The translations under genes and the position numbers were made by a program. Source: Plutella xylostella (Eukaryota; Arthropoda; Insecta; Lepidoptera; Plutellidae). From it: a DNA stretch of 64,000 bases. Below the pieces are notes generated by a model. That model had not been told where the DNA came from, made no database searches, and saw only the letters and a list, made by a program, of their open reading frames with translations. Numbering within the stretch: the first letter of the stretch is position 1; each line of letters opens with the position of its first letter. The stretch covers positions 1,803,001 to 1,867,000 of the forward strand of contig NC_064008.1 in assembly GCF_932276165.1 (NCBI RefSeq), read 5' to 3'. This document shows positions 42,633 through 54,907 of the stretch, one piece after another.

Positions 42633-43110
42633 GAATGGAATGCAATGGGATCGGATCAAATCGGATCGTATTGGATGGAATCGGATATGTACGGATTGGA
42701 TGGGTACGGATCGTATCGGATGGGATTGGATCAAATCGGATCGGATTAAATCGAATCTGCACAAATCGGACGCATCGGACGCATCGGACGGATCGGACGG
42801 ATCGGACGGATCGGACAGATCAGATGGATCGGATCGGACCTGCTCAAATCGAATCGGATCAGATCGGTTCCGATGAGATGGGTACGGATCGTATCGGATG
42901 GGATCGCATCAAATCGGAGCGGATAGTACCTACGGATCTGATCAAATTGGATCGAATCGGATTGGACAGATTGGACGAATCGGACGAATCGGACGGATCG
43001 GACAGATCGGATCTGATCGGTTCCGATGGGTACGGATCGTGTCGGATGGGATCGGATCAAATTGAGTCAAATCGGATCGGATCTGATTAAATCGGATAGG
43101 ATAAAATAAC
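42633..43110. repeat. GGATC/ATCGG satellite array with higher-order repeats
   Basis: About 480 bp built of a 5-bp theme (ATCGG, with ATCGGAC variants). A longer unit starting GGGTACGGATCGT occurs at about 42700, 42881 and 43027, giving a higher-order period of roughly 150-180 bp. Long ORFs occur on both strands (plus 42635-43090, minus 42746-43060), rich in D, S, R, G and I. They are by-products of the 5-bp period and I do not call them genes. Confidence 0.85.
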
Positions 43111-43324
43111 ACTGACAAGAAAATTATAAGTACCCCGTAAACGTAGGAAAATACAGTAATAATATTGAATATATGATATGTAGGTTGAGTGAATAATTAT
43201 CCTTTTTAAAAGTCTAGGGACTTTAAAGTTTTTTTTTATGCATTTTTAAATTTGTCTTTTTAAAAGGACCTACGGCGTTACGAGGATAATATATTATTAT
43301 GTACTTACCAACAAAAAGTAATGA

Positions 43325-43798
43325 TATCCAATCAAAAACATAAATGTGAAATAAGAGCCAAGTTCAATATTACTATACTTACGAGTACCTAAATGGCGAA
43401 TGTTGACTTCAACGACAAAAGAAGTGTCAAGTAAGGTCTGTCTTGGCTAGTTTTCATACATGAATTATGCCTTCACAAAGTTGAACCAACAAGAATTTGT
43501 CGGTTCTTATTAAATTCAATTTTTTTATTGCTGGTCGAACATAATAATTCGTTGAGATAGGTTTAAAAAAACTAGCCAAATCAGACCTTAGGCTACAATA
43601 CATTATTTTATGTTATAAGAAGATATGATTATGTAATACTGTTACTTATAAATAAATTTCTGGACTGACCATCGAACTTGGCACCCATTTAGATCTCACT
43701 TCTTTTGTCGTTGAAGTCAACATTCGGCATTTAGGTACTCGTAAGTATAGTAATATTGAACTTGGCTCTCATTTCACATTTATGTTTTTGATTGGATA
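43325..43798. mobile_element. 474-bp MITE with ~110-bp inverted ends
   Basis: Left TATCCAATCAAAAACATAAA through CGACAAAAGAAGTG (43438) is the near-exact complement of CACTTCTTTTGTCG (43700) through TTTTTGATTGGATA (43798). The interior is AT-rich and non-coding. Target duplication not resolved. Confidence 0.75.
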
Positions 43799-45397
43799 AG
43801 AATAAAATATCTTGCATGCTTGCTTTATATATCATGTGTATGTTTTTATGATTGTTATTATATTTTCCAGTATTGGTATTTAAGTATAAAATTTATGTAT
43901 AACCGTATACCTATATACAATATATATATATATATTTTATATATATATTTTATATATATATATATATATTTTATAAAAGTAGTTCAAATGACAGTCACTC
44001 TAGGACGCGACTGAAAACCAGTGCCGCGTCAGGTGGGTGGATGCCACCTCATCTGTAGCGGTGTAAGCTGAGGCGCGGGCCTTTTCGGTGCTGGACAACT
44101 CACACCATAATAAATATAATATTTTTTTTTAATTATTCTTAATGTTCTTTTGTTTCTATGTTTCACTTTCAATTTTAATTTCGTTTTTTTGTTTTATTTT
44201 TTGTGTACTTACTTATGTTATTATTATTTTTTGGTGTGTGGTGCTAGACACCGAATAAATACTTTTTATCTTTATCTTTATCTTATTCTTATAAAAAGTA
44301 CACCCTGTAAAAGTTTAACATAGAATAGTAGAATACGGTAGAAAAACATTTTAAAAATCGATTAGCTTAATATATTATTTTAAAATATACAAATTGGACA
44401 CTAAAGTGAAGTGAGTTTTTCTTAAACATTTCTCTCTGCATCATTTTTTCCGGGTTGCAAGCAGGAAATAAGAAATTTTACTGGCAAAAGCAATTTGTTA
44501 GCAGGACCGCTGAAAGAAAACGGCGAGCTGCGACGTGGATTGGAAATTTAAGGGGTCCGTATGTTTTAGTAGAAATAACAATAACGGATTAGTGCTAGAG
44601 CGAGTAAAGCGTTTGATAGGTAAGTACTTCTTAAGTAACTTTTTAAGTAGGTATAAGTAATCATAGAAAAAGAAGTGCCACTCCCTTCCCACAGACAAAC
44701 CAAAATGTACTTGGTTTTGTGGGATGTATTAGGTTAAGCTTATTTGTGAAATAAATATATTTATTCATTTATTCATTAAATTTATTCGATTGCTCGCTCA
44801 GGTTATATTTTCAAGTATATGCCCTGGCTATACATATAGCGAGGTAATGCAGCTAGCATTATGGGAACATTAATTGAGCCAGGTGTCTTGACTTGTTGAC
44901 TAAATTTTGTATAAAAAAGCAGCTGAATAATTCAATTTAATAAGTTAAACAGAGATAGTTTTAGTTAAGTATTAGTGAATAGCATAAATATTATTTATTT
45001 TGAAATTAATATGTAAAAATAAATAAATTCAAAATCATTTTACTGTATAAAAATAAAATAACGTTTATCGTCTGCGCCGGGGATCTCTAAACGCCTTTCT
45101 AATAACTCCTGTAACGAATAGAGAGAGGGTGGAAACATCGTTGATTTTGTTTTTTTATAGCAATCCTAAAAGAGATTTTAAAATGAGATTTTCTTTTCTT
45201 ATTCATTTACTTAAACCGTTAGTAGATAATCAGCTAATGTAGAAAAGGCGTACGCATTGCATTGCACTCTTACTACATACTTGTATTTCTATATTTAAAA
45301 CTTTATATTGAACTTATCATAACTTGACTTAGATTTAATTATACTTTAAAAAAATTGCTCAGAATAACGAGCTGAGTCACTTCCTCACTCTTATCAC
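43799..45397. other. Non-coding stretch; (TA)n microsatellite at 43920-43975
   Basis: A TATATATATTTTA-type microsatellite, then AT-rich sequence. ACACCCTGTAAAAG near 44301 is a MITE-end fragment. No gene seen. Confidence 0.4.
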
Positions 45398-45470
45398 TTT
45401 TGCAACACCCTGTATACGTTCGGCGCCGGGCAGTCAGCGACTGACATAACTGATCAATCTTTATATTACT
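45398..45470. repeat. MITE right-end fragment plus shared flank
   Basis: TTTTGCAACACCCTGTATACG followed by GGGCAGTCAGCGACTGA. The same juxtaposition of MITE right end and GGGCAGTCAGCGACTGA occurs at 15530-15580, so the two sites share flanking sequence beyond the MITE. Confidence 0.55.
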
Positions 45471-45545
45471 ATAACTGATCAATCTTTCCAGGATTACAAA
45501 CCCTGGTTCAACTCTAGTGTTTTTCACCAACATGATATGAAGATA

Positions 45546-46170
45546 GACGACCGAATGGCGTAGTGGTTAGTGACCCTGCCTACTAGGGCATGCAATACCG
45601 GAACTATTTTCAATACCGGTATTGAGTTCCGGTATTGCAACTCAATACCGGGATCCCGGTATTAATACCGGTATTAGATTTCCTTGTAATAAATGGCATA
45701 TATTGTGATTAAAGGTCGTATAGGTCAAAATAAAACGAGAAAAAGCAATGAAATGCAGTTTTTTGTAATAGATTTTTACGAGAATTCAGTATTAGAGTTT
45801 AAATTTTACAATAAATTATTATTTTTACATCCAGTGTCCGTTTACGCATAGACAACAGTAGATATCAAACGGCCGAAAACTGCATCAAACGGTTAGAAAC
45901 AAGTGCGCTTTCACAGTACATAGGAATACTATATCTTAATCGCTTTATTATAGCCTAAAAAAATCCGATTCCGGTATTACTTCAATACCGGTATTAACTT
46001 TCAATACCGGTATTGAAAAAAGCGTGAATTTTGTCCCTGATACCGGTATTACGAATACCGGTATTACGGTATTGCATGCCCTACTGCCTACTGAGCCGAT
46101 GGTCCCGGGTTCGATTCCCGGCTGGGGCAGATATTTGTTTAAACACAGATATTTGTTCTCGGGTCTTGGA
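45546..46170 (+). mobile_element. tRNA-derived SINE, first family, split by a 500-bp hAT-like MITE
   Basis: The SINE head (GACGACCGAATGGCGTAGTG to CCCTGCCTAC) stops at 45583 and resumes at 46084-46091 with the duplicated CTGCCTAC. It then runs through box B (GGGTTCGATTCCCGG) and GATATTTGTTTAAACACAG. After about 46170 the normal SINE body is replaced by a different dispersed repeat. Confidence 0.88.
45584..46083. mobile_element. 500-bp hAT-like MITE with 8-bp target duplication and ATACCGGTAT repeats
   Basis: Ends TAGGGCATGCAATACCG and CGGTATTGCATGCCCTA are exact complements. The 8-bp duplication CTGCCTAC (45576-45583 and 46084-46091) and TAGGG termini fit hAT elements. Both subterminal zones are filled with the palindrome ATACCGGTAT, reminiscent of the subterminal motif clusters that hAT transposases bind. 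There is no coding sequence, so it is non-autonomous. Confidence 0.85.
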
Positions 46171-46640
46171 TGTGCCCGTAAAATGGCAATAGGCCCGCCC
46201 CCTATTACATTGGGATTGGGACTAACATAACAGTCTGGCGAAAAGTGGGTGCAGCAATGCACCTCTGCCTACCCCGCAAGGGAGTACATTAGTACAAGGC
46301 ATGAGTGCGTGTGTTGTTGTTATGATATGAAGGGGTCCGTCCACCAACCCGCACTAGGCCACCGTGGTGGACTAGGCCTAAAACCCTTCCTTCATTGGAA
46401 GGAGACCCGAGGCGTACCGCTGTGATGATGATAAGAAGAAGACTACCAAACAGCTTACAAAGCTACTCCCATCCCGTCTATGCAATCATCATCAGCCAAT
46501 AATCACCCACTGCTGAACATAGGCCTCTCCCAAGGAGCGCCACAACACTCGGTCCTCGGCCTTCTTTATCCAACCACTACCGGCTACCCGCCTAAGGTCG
46601 TCAGTCTATGCAAGTTAGTACATTAATGTCTGCTCCAAAA
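46171..46640. repeat. Cluster of LINE-derived dispersed repeats
   Basis: 46180-46310 has CACCTCTGCCTACCCCGCAA and AGTACAAGGCATGAGTGCG. 46325-46440 (minus) has the CCACCAACCCGCACTAGGCC family. 46485-46620 (minus) starts ATCATCATCAGCC and includes CTGCTGAACATAGGCCTCTC, a typical lepidopteran RTE 3'-end fragment. Confidence 0.55.
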
Positions 46641-46836
46641 TTCGGCAGCAGCTAACAGCTAACCCACCGCCTCAATATATGAATAATGAGAACGGAAACT
46701 AATAAATCTTATTGCGACGTGCCTCCGACATCGACGAATATTGATGTGGTAGCGACAGCAGCGCAACTTACGTAGAGAAAAAGACTGAAAATGTTATTTA
46801 TGGTCGTTAAAATAAAAAGTATATAAAAAAAACTAA

Positions 46837-46984
46837 GTGCCAATTTCACCATTCTCTGTTTGAGCATAACCAGGGAGTAATGGTTAACTTTTGACACATC
46901 TGTCATGAATTTTATATGGAAATGACGTTTAATTTATAAATCAATCCCTGTCGCTTAGATAACCGAGAATGGTGAAATTGGCAC
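46837..46984. mobile_element. 148-bp PIF/Harbinger-type MITE
   Basis: GTGCCAATTTCACCATTCTC at the left and GAGAATGGTGAAATTGGCAC at the right are perfect complements. TAA flanks both ends (46834-46836 and 46985-46987), the 3-bp TWA duplication typical of Harbinger. Confidence 0.85.
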
Positions 46985-47255
46985 TAAATAAACTTTACTA
47001 TACCTTTGCCCAATGCCCTTTTGCTGATTTTAAAAGGGTTGTTTGGAAAAGATCGCTTTAAGCTTGACCAACATTTGTGCATTTCTGTTATTTAAGTTAG
47101 ATATAAATTTGTTTTACGGTATGCAAAATGCAAATAAAGATTATTATTATGAAACTCAGTACGTAGGTAGGTACTGGTACGTACCCAGTATAGGTATATA
47201 AAGACTGTACCTTATCTTGTGTTTTTTGTACTTTGTTCACCGATGAAAAATTAAA

Positions 47256-47325
47256 ATGACGATAGCTTTGTCGGTAGTGAACCTACTTCCAGATCTGAGG
47301 GTTCAAATCTCGCCCATGAAATATC
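47256..47325 (+). repeat. Degenerate tRNA-like sequence
   Basis: GATAGCTTTGTCGGTAGTG as a weak box A and GGGTTCAAATCTC as box B. No closed acceptor stem; probably a decayed SINE head. Confidence 0.35.
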
Positions 47326-47961
47326 TTCATATCTATATCAGTAAAAGTTATCTGAGGAATAATTCTGATGCTGTCGCATGTGAATGTTGGTATTAGACAG
47401 TGACAGGAAAAAGTTTATCCCTTATAGCATATTATTATCTAACCATTGAAAAATCAGCCCTTAGCTAGAACTAAAAACGCTCGGCACAACATCAAATCGT
47501 CTAGTTGGTCGCCTAACTAAATTTAGCTAGGTACCTAGATACCATATATGTATACTAGTTGGCGGTTTCGTTAGTTTGTGGATTAATTTAGCTTTGTGTG
47601 CGAATCAGAGCTTTGGCAGAGTTTGTTGATTAGGCGAGTTTTGTTTAAGTGTTAGTTTATTAGTGAGCTTTTGTTGAAATGTGGGAACTAAATGAGTTGA
47701 TGAGAAATTCACACGTGCTATGAAAATATTTAGGCTAAGTACAAATAATAATTATAGAAAATACTTTTCTTAATTGCTATGATCTTACTTAATCCCCCAA
47801 TAAAGACCGCATATACTTTTGCTATTAAGTAATTTAATTAGCAACTTAATCCATTTATTTCAGATAACTACCCAAACGTAAAAATAAAATTTATAAAGAC
47901 TGGCCCAAACTATCATACATTTTCATCCATCTCCTATTCCTCATTCACCACCCATCCCTCT

Positions 47962-48110
47962 GTACGTCTAGTACAGGTTTGATAGTTTGTCGAAAACTAT
48001 AAAAGTTTACTTTTCTCGCATACAAAGTGGCGCCTCTAGCGGAAACTACCATGACACTTTTGACTGATAATTTGTATCACAATCCAGAAGAAAAGAAAAT
48101 TTTCTCGTTG
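47962..48110. repeat. TACGTCTAG-family MITE, partial copy
   Basis: TACGTCTAGTACAGG, AAAACTATAAAAGTTTAC, TGGCGCCTCTAGCGGAAACT and CATGACACTTTTGACTGA match the complement of the right half of 60093-60344. Related sequence also lies at 62086-62256. Confidence 0.6.
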
Positions 48111-48944
48111 TCTTAAATTGCCAATCCCGGCTCTGTCGTTGCTATCGGTACAGCGCAGTGGCGCCACCGCCGCGCGCGGCGCCACGCGGCAGCTCGCGAC
48201 ATGTCGCCGTGACGCGGGGACAGACAACTGATTTGCACGCTGTACTTTTTACGGTAATTTTTCGGTGACGGCTTTTGAATATTTCGCAGGTTTGATTAAA
48301 TTTTTGTTCATTCATTAGGTTTATAGCACTTGCGACTACTAGTAAGCAACATTAAAATTAAAATGTAGGTTATAATTAAATACATACTACATAATGTAAA
48401 TGCTCAAATACACTCACGAGAAATGAAAAAGTTACGGTGATATAACACCAAACTATAACTTAACTCCAATAGTCTGCTATATGAAGTAAAGTATCATATT
48501 TAATAGCGCATCAGAATATTACCAATTAAAACGTAAATATTATGTACCTACTTACGTTTTTTTTTAAACGCATAGTTTGGTATCTGTATTTATTTTTTCA
48601 TTGCTTGTGAGTGGGACATGTCACACACTACCTTTATAAAATACTGTTATCAGCAGTCCAGTTGAGTCACCCCATCAGTCTGAAGCTCGGCTATCCCCAC
48701 CTCGTGAGTGATGCCCCGCACTCCAGTCTACGTGTGGACAGCCGACATATTGATGTCGATTCTGAACGTGTCAAACTAAAAAAATTGCTAGCATAAAATG
48801 ACATTTACGGCAACAATCATAGAGTCGAATTTTAAACAAAGAAATTGATTAAGGTTTTGGCAGCTCTAAATTTAGAATTTCTGCCTTCAGAATCGACATC
48901 ATTGAGATAAAGAAGCGTTCTCGAATCCGAATGTAGAAGTATAA

Positions 48945-49354
48945 TCCCACTAATATTATAAAGGTTTGTGAGTGTTTATGTGAGAAAAGTTTATGTTGTA
49001 ATGTATTTAACTACCTATTATATAAAGTACTTCATATAATAAGTAAGAATGTTATTTTTATGACACTAAACTATTGCATTGGTGAATAACTGTCATAATA
49101 GTATTGAGTGTGTGTGTGTGTTAAATAAATAAAAAAAAAAAAAATAAATAAATAAGTAAATAAAATAAATAAATAGTTGAAGAGTGTGTGTGTGTATGTT
49201 TATTACCTCTTCAAACGTCAAAACAGCTAAACAGATTTTAATGAATTTGGTATTGAGTTAGCTGACACCCTGGATTAACATATAGGCAACTTTTTATCGG
49301 GGAATTCCCACGGGAAACTTTTTAAGGCGAAGCGAAGCTCGCGGGCACAGCTAG
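48945..49354. mobile_element. Helitron-like non-autonomous element
   Basis: Starts TCCCACTAATATTATAAAGG after an A and ends GCGGGCACAGCTAG before a T, as expected for Helitron insertion between A and T with TC and CTAG ends. A short hairpin-capable GCGAAGCGAAGCTCGC precedes the 3' end. The middle carries an ATAAATA run (49125-49175) and GTGTGTGTG stretches. No Rep/helicase is encoded. Confidence 0.65.
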
Positions 49355-49461
49355 TGTTGTGTGTAGCAGACAAAAAGCAGAATTCGCCGCGAGTACTAAA
49401 CTCAGCCCCGAAAACTGAGGCTGAAGTACTAATACACCAGTCTGCTGCTCTATTCACTATA

Positions 49462-49679
49462 ATTATAATATATGGGGACATCTCACACACGGCCATTCGA
49501 CTCCAAGCTAGGCAGCTGACATATCTACGCAAATACATAAGTATTAATTATAAATATCAACACCCAAGACCAGTACAAATATTTGTCTTTAAACAAATAT
49601 CTGCCCCTGCCGGGAATCGAACCCGGGACCTGCGGCATAGCAGTCAGGGCCACTAACCACTACGCCATTCGACCGTCAA
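49462..49679 (-). mobile_element. tRNA-derived SINE, first family, with 10-bp target duplication
   Basis: In minus sense: GACGGTCGAATGGCGTAGTG, CCCGGGTTCGATTCCCGG, the GATATTTGTTTAAAGACA body and GGCCGTGTGTGAGATGTCC. ATTCACTATA flanks both ends (49452-49461 and 49680-49689), proving retroposition. Confidence 0.88.
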
Positions 49680-49960
49680 ATTCACTATAAGAACCTAGGA
49701 AGCCTAGCCTATGGTATACCTAACCCGTACAACAACGTTTGCCGCCAATCCATCGTACCTACGACGACATTTCATCCAACATCTCGGATTTTGAGGCTAA
49801 CATCCCAATTGCCAGGTGAAAACTACCCCTATGAGAACACAATAGAGGTGAACTTACCTGCACAAGTGAGATTGTAGGATAGATAACCAGATGATGCCGG
49901 ATCAATCTGGATAGCATAAGGGTTGGTATTTGGTGAAGCAAAACGATTTACAAGCCATCC

Positions 49961-49969
49961 AGTTGTTTT
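49961..49969. repeat. 9-bp target duplication of the LINE (AGTTGTTTT), left
   Basis: The same AGTTGTTTT is found at 60041-60049, just beyond the 5' truncation point of the LINE. Confidence 0.65.
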
Positions 49970-50265
49970 TATTTATTTATTTATATAAGGCACATCAACA
50001 GTACATGTTACAATACACTTATAAAAGAAAGGTTAGAGAGGTACTTATCAATAACATGTACCAATTACAGACATGCTCAACACTTGTTAGGCACATAACA
50101 AAACATAGAAATAATCATAATTAAAAATACAGTTTAGTATTACAAAAAAGAAAAATAAAACTTTAACTCACATTCTTTAAAAATTCTGACATGAAAACAG
50201 ATATATAAACTTATTTAAACTATAAAAACAAAAACAACTTCTTAACACTAATATGTTATACATTA

Positions 50266-51818
50266 TTAGTTAGAGATCGCACTAAGTACCTTATTTCTAA
50301 AAACTGCAAGACTATCCCAAAAAATATCCAAATTGTCAAATTTACTATTTATAGTGTTGAATTCCTTGCACATTCTATTGAGTGGAGCGTGTACACCGAG
50401 GTTGGTTCTGGAATGGTTTGAGTGAAATAAATTGGTTATACGTTTACGCGGGTAATTAAATGGGACTGATATTTTGATTTTACTGGAGATATTACTAGAG
50501 TATATTTTATTATTAACAACATTATATAAGAAAATGAGATCATGCTGAATCCGTCGATGCCGTAAAGAAATCATATTGAAATATGTCAACCGCTGTTCGT
50601 ACGGACACCGGTGTGAGATGCCGGGGCTGATGAAGGCGAGGTGGCGGGTGAAGGCGCGCTGGATGCCCTCGAGGCGCTGCGAGTGCACGGCGTAGTGCGG
50701 GTTCCACGCCACGCTTGCGAACTCCAATATACTCCTAACCAAAGCGTTATACAAAAGGATTTTCGTTTTATTACTAAATCCCCTTGTATTACGCTTTAGA
50801 AAGCCAAGCATCTGAGCCGCTCTTTTAGTGACACTGTCTATATGACTTTTAAAATTCAGTTGGCTATCAAGTATAACGCCTAAATCTTTTATTTCCAGAA
50901 CTTGACTAATATTTTGGTTTGCAATTTTATACAATGATACTAAAGGGTTTTTCTTTTTGGTAAATTTAATAAAGTAACATTTATTTATATTGAGACACAT
51001 TTTGTTTCTGTCACACCAGATTTGTATCCTATTTATGTCTTGTTGAATTAGATTTATATCGTTTACGGAATTAACTGTTCTATAAATTTTAAGATCATCG
51101 GCATAGAGAGAAAATTTACAATGTTGAATGCAGGAAGTAATGTCATTAATGAAGATCAAGAATAATAGTGGACCAAGATGAGAGCCCTGCGGTACACCCG
51201 ATACAGCAGGATAAATATTAGAGTCATAACCGTTAACAACAACACTTTGTGGTCTATTGTGTAGGTATGATTTAAACCAAAGCAACAAAGATCCCTTAAT
51301 TCCCGAATAATTAAGTTTATGCAGCAATAGATTGTGGTCAACTTTGTCGAACGCGCTAGAAAAATCTGTGTAAATAGCATCAACTTCATGTCCCTTATCA
51401 AGTGCATCAGCTAGTTCTGAGATGTATTCAACTAAGTTGGTTTGAACTGAGCGGCCGCTGATAAAACCGTGTTGGAATTCGGAAATCAGTTCTCGAAAGG
51501 TGTGAGATAGAGATTTATACATGAGTGATTCGAATATTTTAGAAAAACAGGATAGAATAGAAATTGGTCGGTAGTTCTTAATATCACTTTGATCGCCTTT
51601 TTTATAGATTGGTATAATTCTTGCCTTTTTCCACTCTGCCGGAAAGATACCATATTTGAGGGAACTATTTATAATGAGATAAAGAGGAAAAGTTAGTCTA
51701 GATGCACATCTTTTTACAAAAATAGGAGGAATGCCGTCGGGTCCAGCACCTTTGTAAATATCTATTTGCTTCAATTGTTTTAGTATATCCGTTTCAGTAA
51801 ATACTAAATTGGACAAAT
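50266..51818 (-). pseudogene. Reverse transcriptase part of the CR1/Jockey-type LINE
   Basis: RT domain of a non-LTR retrotransposon: KGAGPDGIPP, IPIYKKGDQSDIKNYRPISI, TDFSSAFDKVDH, GVPQGSHLGPLLF and the catalytic LYADD. A C-terminal thumb and tail follow (RSILEFASVAWNPHY, QRRFTRHL-like). The open frame continues upstream to 51957, but its first 40 or so codons come from the inserted DNA element rather than the LINE. The endonuclease is missing through 5' truncation and the protein is cut by insertion, so it is inactive. Confidence 0.88.
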
Positions 51819-51820
51819 TA
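51819..51820. repeat. TA target duplication of the 7.6-kb element, left
   Basis: TA here and at 59422-59423. A 3-bp TTA/TAA duplication is also compatible with the sequence; either gives the same empty site. Confidence 0.6.
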
Positions 51821-52789
51821 AGGTATCGCGTCCTTATTCCGAGGTAAATCACAACATTTGAAAGTAAGTAAGAAAAATAAGCATTTGTAACCATCAATAT
51901 TGATGTGAAATATTGTCTTCTGTAAGAATATACGTTAAATTTTATATTTCTTAACACAGATTCATTGATAACACATTAATTATACTTAAAAAAATATAAT
52001 TTATTACACATGTCGATTTGCCCTAATACCGAGGTAGGATTATGGTTTCTTCCATATACCGAGGTAGCCTGTTCCATATTCCGAGTTAGTCCTGTCAGTG
52101 GCTCCATGAGTGTGGCCATGAACATAAGGAAATTACAATCGAAAATATCGATATACTTTTTTAACCTTAAAGTACTCCAAATAAATTTAATTATTCTAAA
52201 TAGTAGTTGAAAATAATGAAAAGAATTAAATACTCTCCATTTATATTGGTTTTCGTGATAATTTCTATTATTTATGTAACATTTTCATAATTCATTATTG
52301 CAACTGGTAACATTGGCTAGAAAAAATATTCATAATGCTTCTATGATGTTCTATCATAGACCTTGTTCTATGGACTTTTCCAAGCGATTAAAAAAAAATA
52401 GAGTAGAGATGGGGTAAATTGATGAAATAGTGACAGTAATCGACTATAATCGATTATTGAACTCGAATGATTTAAACATTTTTTACTATAGTTTTTATCT
52501 AAGTAAGGTCTAAAATTTTTCCACGATATTTTATGTTCTTACTTAAATGTTTAAAAGTTGATGATACGTAATAAAAGTAGATGTGTAAGGGATGAGGAAA
52601 AGTATCGAATACTTACAAAAGCCAAATACCTTATCAGTACTAATTTCCGATGAGTACCTAATGTATTTACCATAAACGAATATGATTATAATAAAAGTAT
52701 CTACCCAGGAATCGATCCAGCATCGATTATTTTTTCATTCAAGCATAGGTCGGAAGCAAGGAACATTGCACTAGGTACATCTCTATGGC

Positions 52790-53425
52790 GCATGCGCGCT
52801 GGACTGGAGGCGCGCCGGCGCCATGTTCAATTTTCCGCCGAAAAGTTTGCCGCTATTCTTTGAAAGTATTTTTGTTAAGTCTTTACATTAGAAAACAAAC
52901 ATCTTTTATTAAATTATTATGTTTGTATTTGCAATATGCAATTGGAAAATCGATAAGGTAAGCTTGTGTGCGAATTATTTTAGGAAATTACGTGAAATGG
53001 AAATATTTTTATGTTTTTATCAGTAATTTGGCATCAGTTTAGTTACTAACCTAGGTTTTTGTTCTAGCGTTTTCGTTTCTAAACTCACTAAGTTTTGTGA
53101 AAATGGGTACCAACTTATAAGGATAAGCTTAATTTTGTCAACTATCCATACAATTTACCTACTTACTTTATTTTTCAGTGACAACAACAAAAAAATGAAA
53201 AAATCAACCAGACCCCTAAACCAAACATGAAATGCAGTATACAGGACATTCATTTATCTGGGAATTCTGGGATAACAATATTACAACGGCCATCAGACCT
53301 CGAAGTAGAAGGATAATGGAAATAAAATACAGAAATGAAATTAGGCAATTGTGTATATAAGTGTTATAAAAACTCAACCGTCGTGTGTGTTATTTTATTC
53401 ACCCAAATAAAGTTTTACGTCTACA
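52790..53425 (+). other. Candidate two-exon transcript inside the 7.6-kb element
   Basis: A GC-rich start (GCGCATGCGCGCTGG near 52790, GAGGCGCGCCGGCGCCATG near 52809) is followed by a donor GATAAGGTAAGC near 52956. An acceptor TTTTTCAG ends near 53178 and AATAAA lies near 53407. The first-exon ORF MFVFAICNWKIDK would meet a stop just after the splice. This may be a captured 5' exon or a short non-coding RNA; the evidence is only signal strings. Confidence 0.3.
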
Positions 53426-54032
53426 AATTTCTTTCTTTCTTCTTTTATAAAGAGTAATAAGTAGGTAGTATCTAGTAGTAGTTTCGTAAAGTCAGGCATA
53501 TCTATCCACACCACTTTTATATTTAGGAAGAAAGTCGCTAATTCATCTTGATTTTATGGTTTGATGACGGCATCGGATGACACTGCGAAGGTGTGATGTA
53601 GTCATATTCCGATTTCCGAGGTACCTACCTATGTAAAATGTCATACTCCATATTAGGGGTTCAGCAAGTATTTTAATAATCCATATTTCGAGTTATCAAA
53701 TTATCGATTTAGAAACAACATAGATATGTTACTCAAATCATACATAAAATATTGGTAAAAATATGTATCACTTACGTTAATAGCGATAAAATAACGCTGT
53801 TTTTTATCATTTCAAATATACATACTAAGTTAAGGTTTTCTAGGTAACCATGTTTTTTGCGTCAACAATTATCGTGTCATATTAAGATTCCTAGAGGATA
53901 TTTTGTACCGCCGAATTAGGTTATAAGCTTGTCACGTTCATCATTATTATTATGTAATCAAGCATATACTTCAAATGTTATTATTTGTAAAGTTATAAGC
54001 TAAAAATCATGACATAGTATTATGTAGTCTGA

Positions 54033-54204
54033 GCCTATCTGAAACCTAGTTAAACATTGTGAGATATGGCGTTTCGACTTTCTCCGTGTTCGGCATCATA
54101 AGGGTCACAGTGACAGTTAAATAAAGTCCATTTTTCTCTCCACCTTTAATTTGCAAGGTGCGGGTGCCTATATAAATAGAGTGAGTCGCCCGCGCGCCTC
54201 AGTT
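54033..54204 (+). repeat. 172-bp inverted repeat with inward core promoter, left
   Basis: From GCCTATCTGAAACCTAGTTA to CGCGCGCCTCAGTT. It is the complement of 58727-58898, of equal length and apparently near-identical. The inner end contains TATATAAATA (54169-54178) and the arthropod initiator TCAGTT (54199-54204), spaced as in a real promoter (TATA about 32 bases before the initiator A). The repeat ends exactly at the initiator. Confidence 0.8.
54169..54204 (+). promoter_or_regulatory. TATA box and initiator reading into the unit from the left
   Basis: TATATAAATA at -32 to -23 and TCAGTT at -2 to +4 relative to A54201. Downstream is CAAAATGG (ATG 54239) opening a 32-codon ORF, then a donor-like GCCGTGAGTAAA near 54423. 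The mirror-image promoter is in the right repeat. Confidence 0.6.
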
Positions 54205-54907
54205 GGTTTTTGATTTTTGAAGTGAACACTTCGGCAAAATGGCTCAATGTAGCCACGGTTCTCGTCGGCTTCGCTCCGACGGGGAAAAATATAATATTGA
54301 ATTTGCGGAGTCCTCGCTGCCGGGAGCTGTAGCGTGATGCGGACCAGGCGGCGCGGGGCCTGCCGGCTGCTGCGCACGCAGCCATTGCTGAGGATTTCGC
54401 AACGAAGGTTTGAGTTGATAAGCCGTGAGTAAAATGCTATTATTTACTGCTTTTAAAAGCTCAGCCACTGGTCATAATGCTCCGGCGCTTGGGGTTTTTA
54501 TCCCACGCAGTAGGGTCCGATTCAATAGTCGTGGTGATGATTGATCACATATTCCGGTCCTACTAGTGGCGCTTGAGCTAGATACTTACATTAATGACCG
54601 CTTTAAGTAAATCATATGTTAATTTTATACAGGAAAAAATAATAAAAATATATTTTTCTACCCTCAATTTCTAATATTTTTAGAAAACAGTTGATAAAAA
54701 CTTTGCTATTACAATAATGCACTTGATTATAGCTTATGTAAGGCTTTACAAACAGGAGCTTTCCAGGACCGTCATAGGATTTTTTACAGGAAGCAGAAGT
54801 TTCAGTATGTTGGGACATTGTGGCATGTGCGGCGAGTAATGTGATCCGCCGGTACCTACCCGCTGAGGGTAGGCAGGCCGATTCGGTGAAATTGAAGTTT
54901 CGTGTAA

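Noticed and set aside
42635..43090. 151-aa ORF rich in D, S, R, G and I, and its minus-strand counterpart
   Set aside because: Created by the 5-bp ATCGG satellite; both strands are open for the same reason.
51819..51957. N-terminal ~43 residues of the 563-aa RT ORF as LINE protein
   Set aside because: They are encoded by the inserted 7.6-kb element; the LINE sequence begins only at the TA junction.
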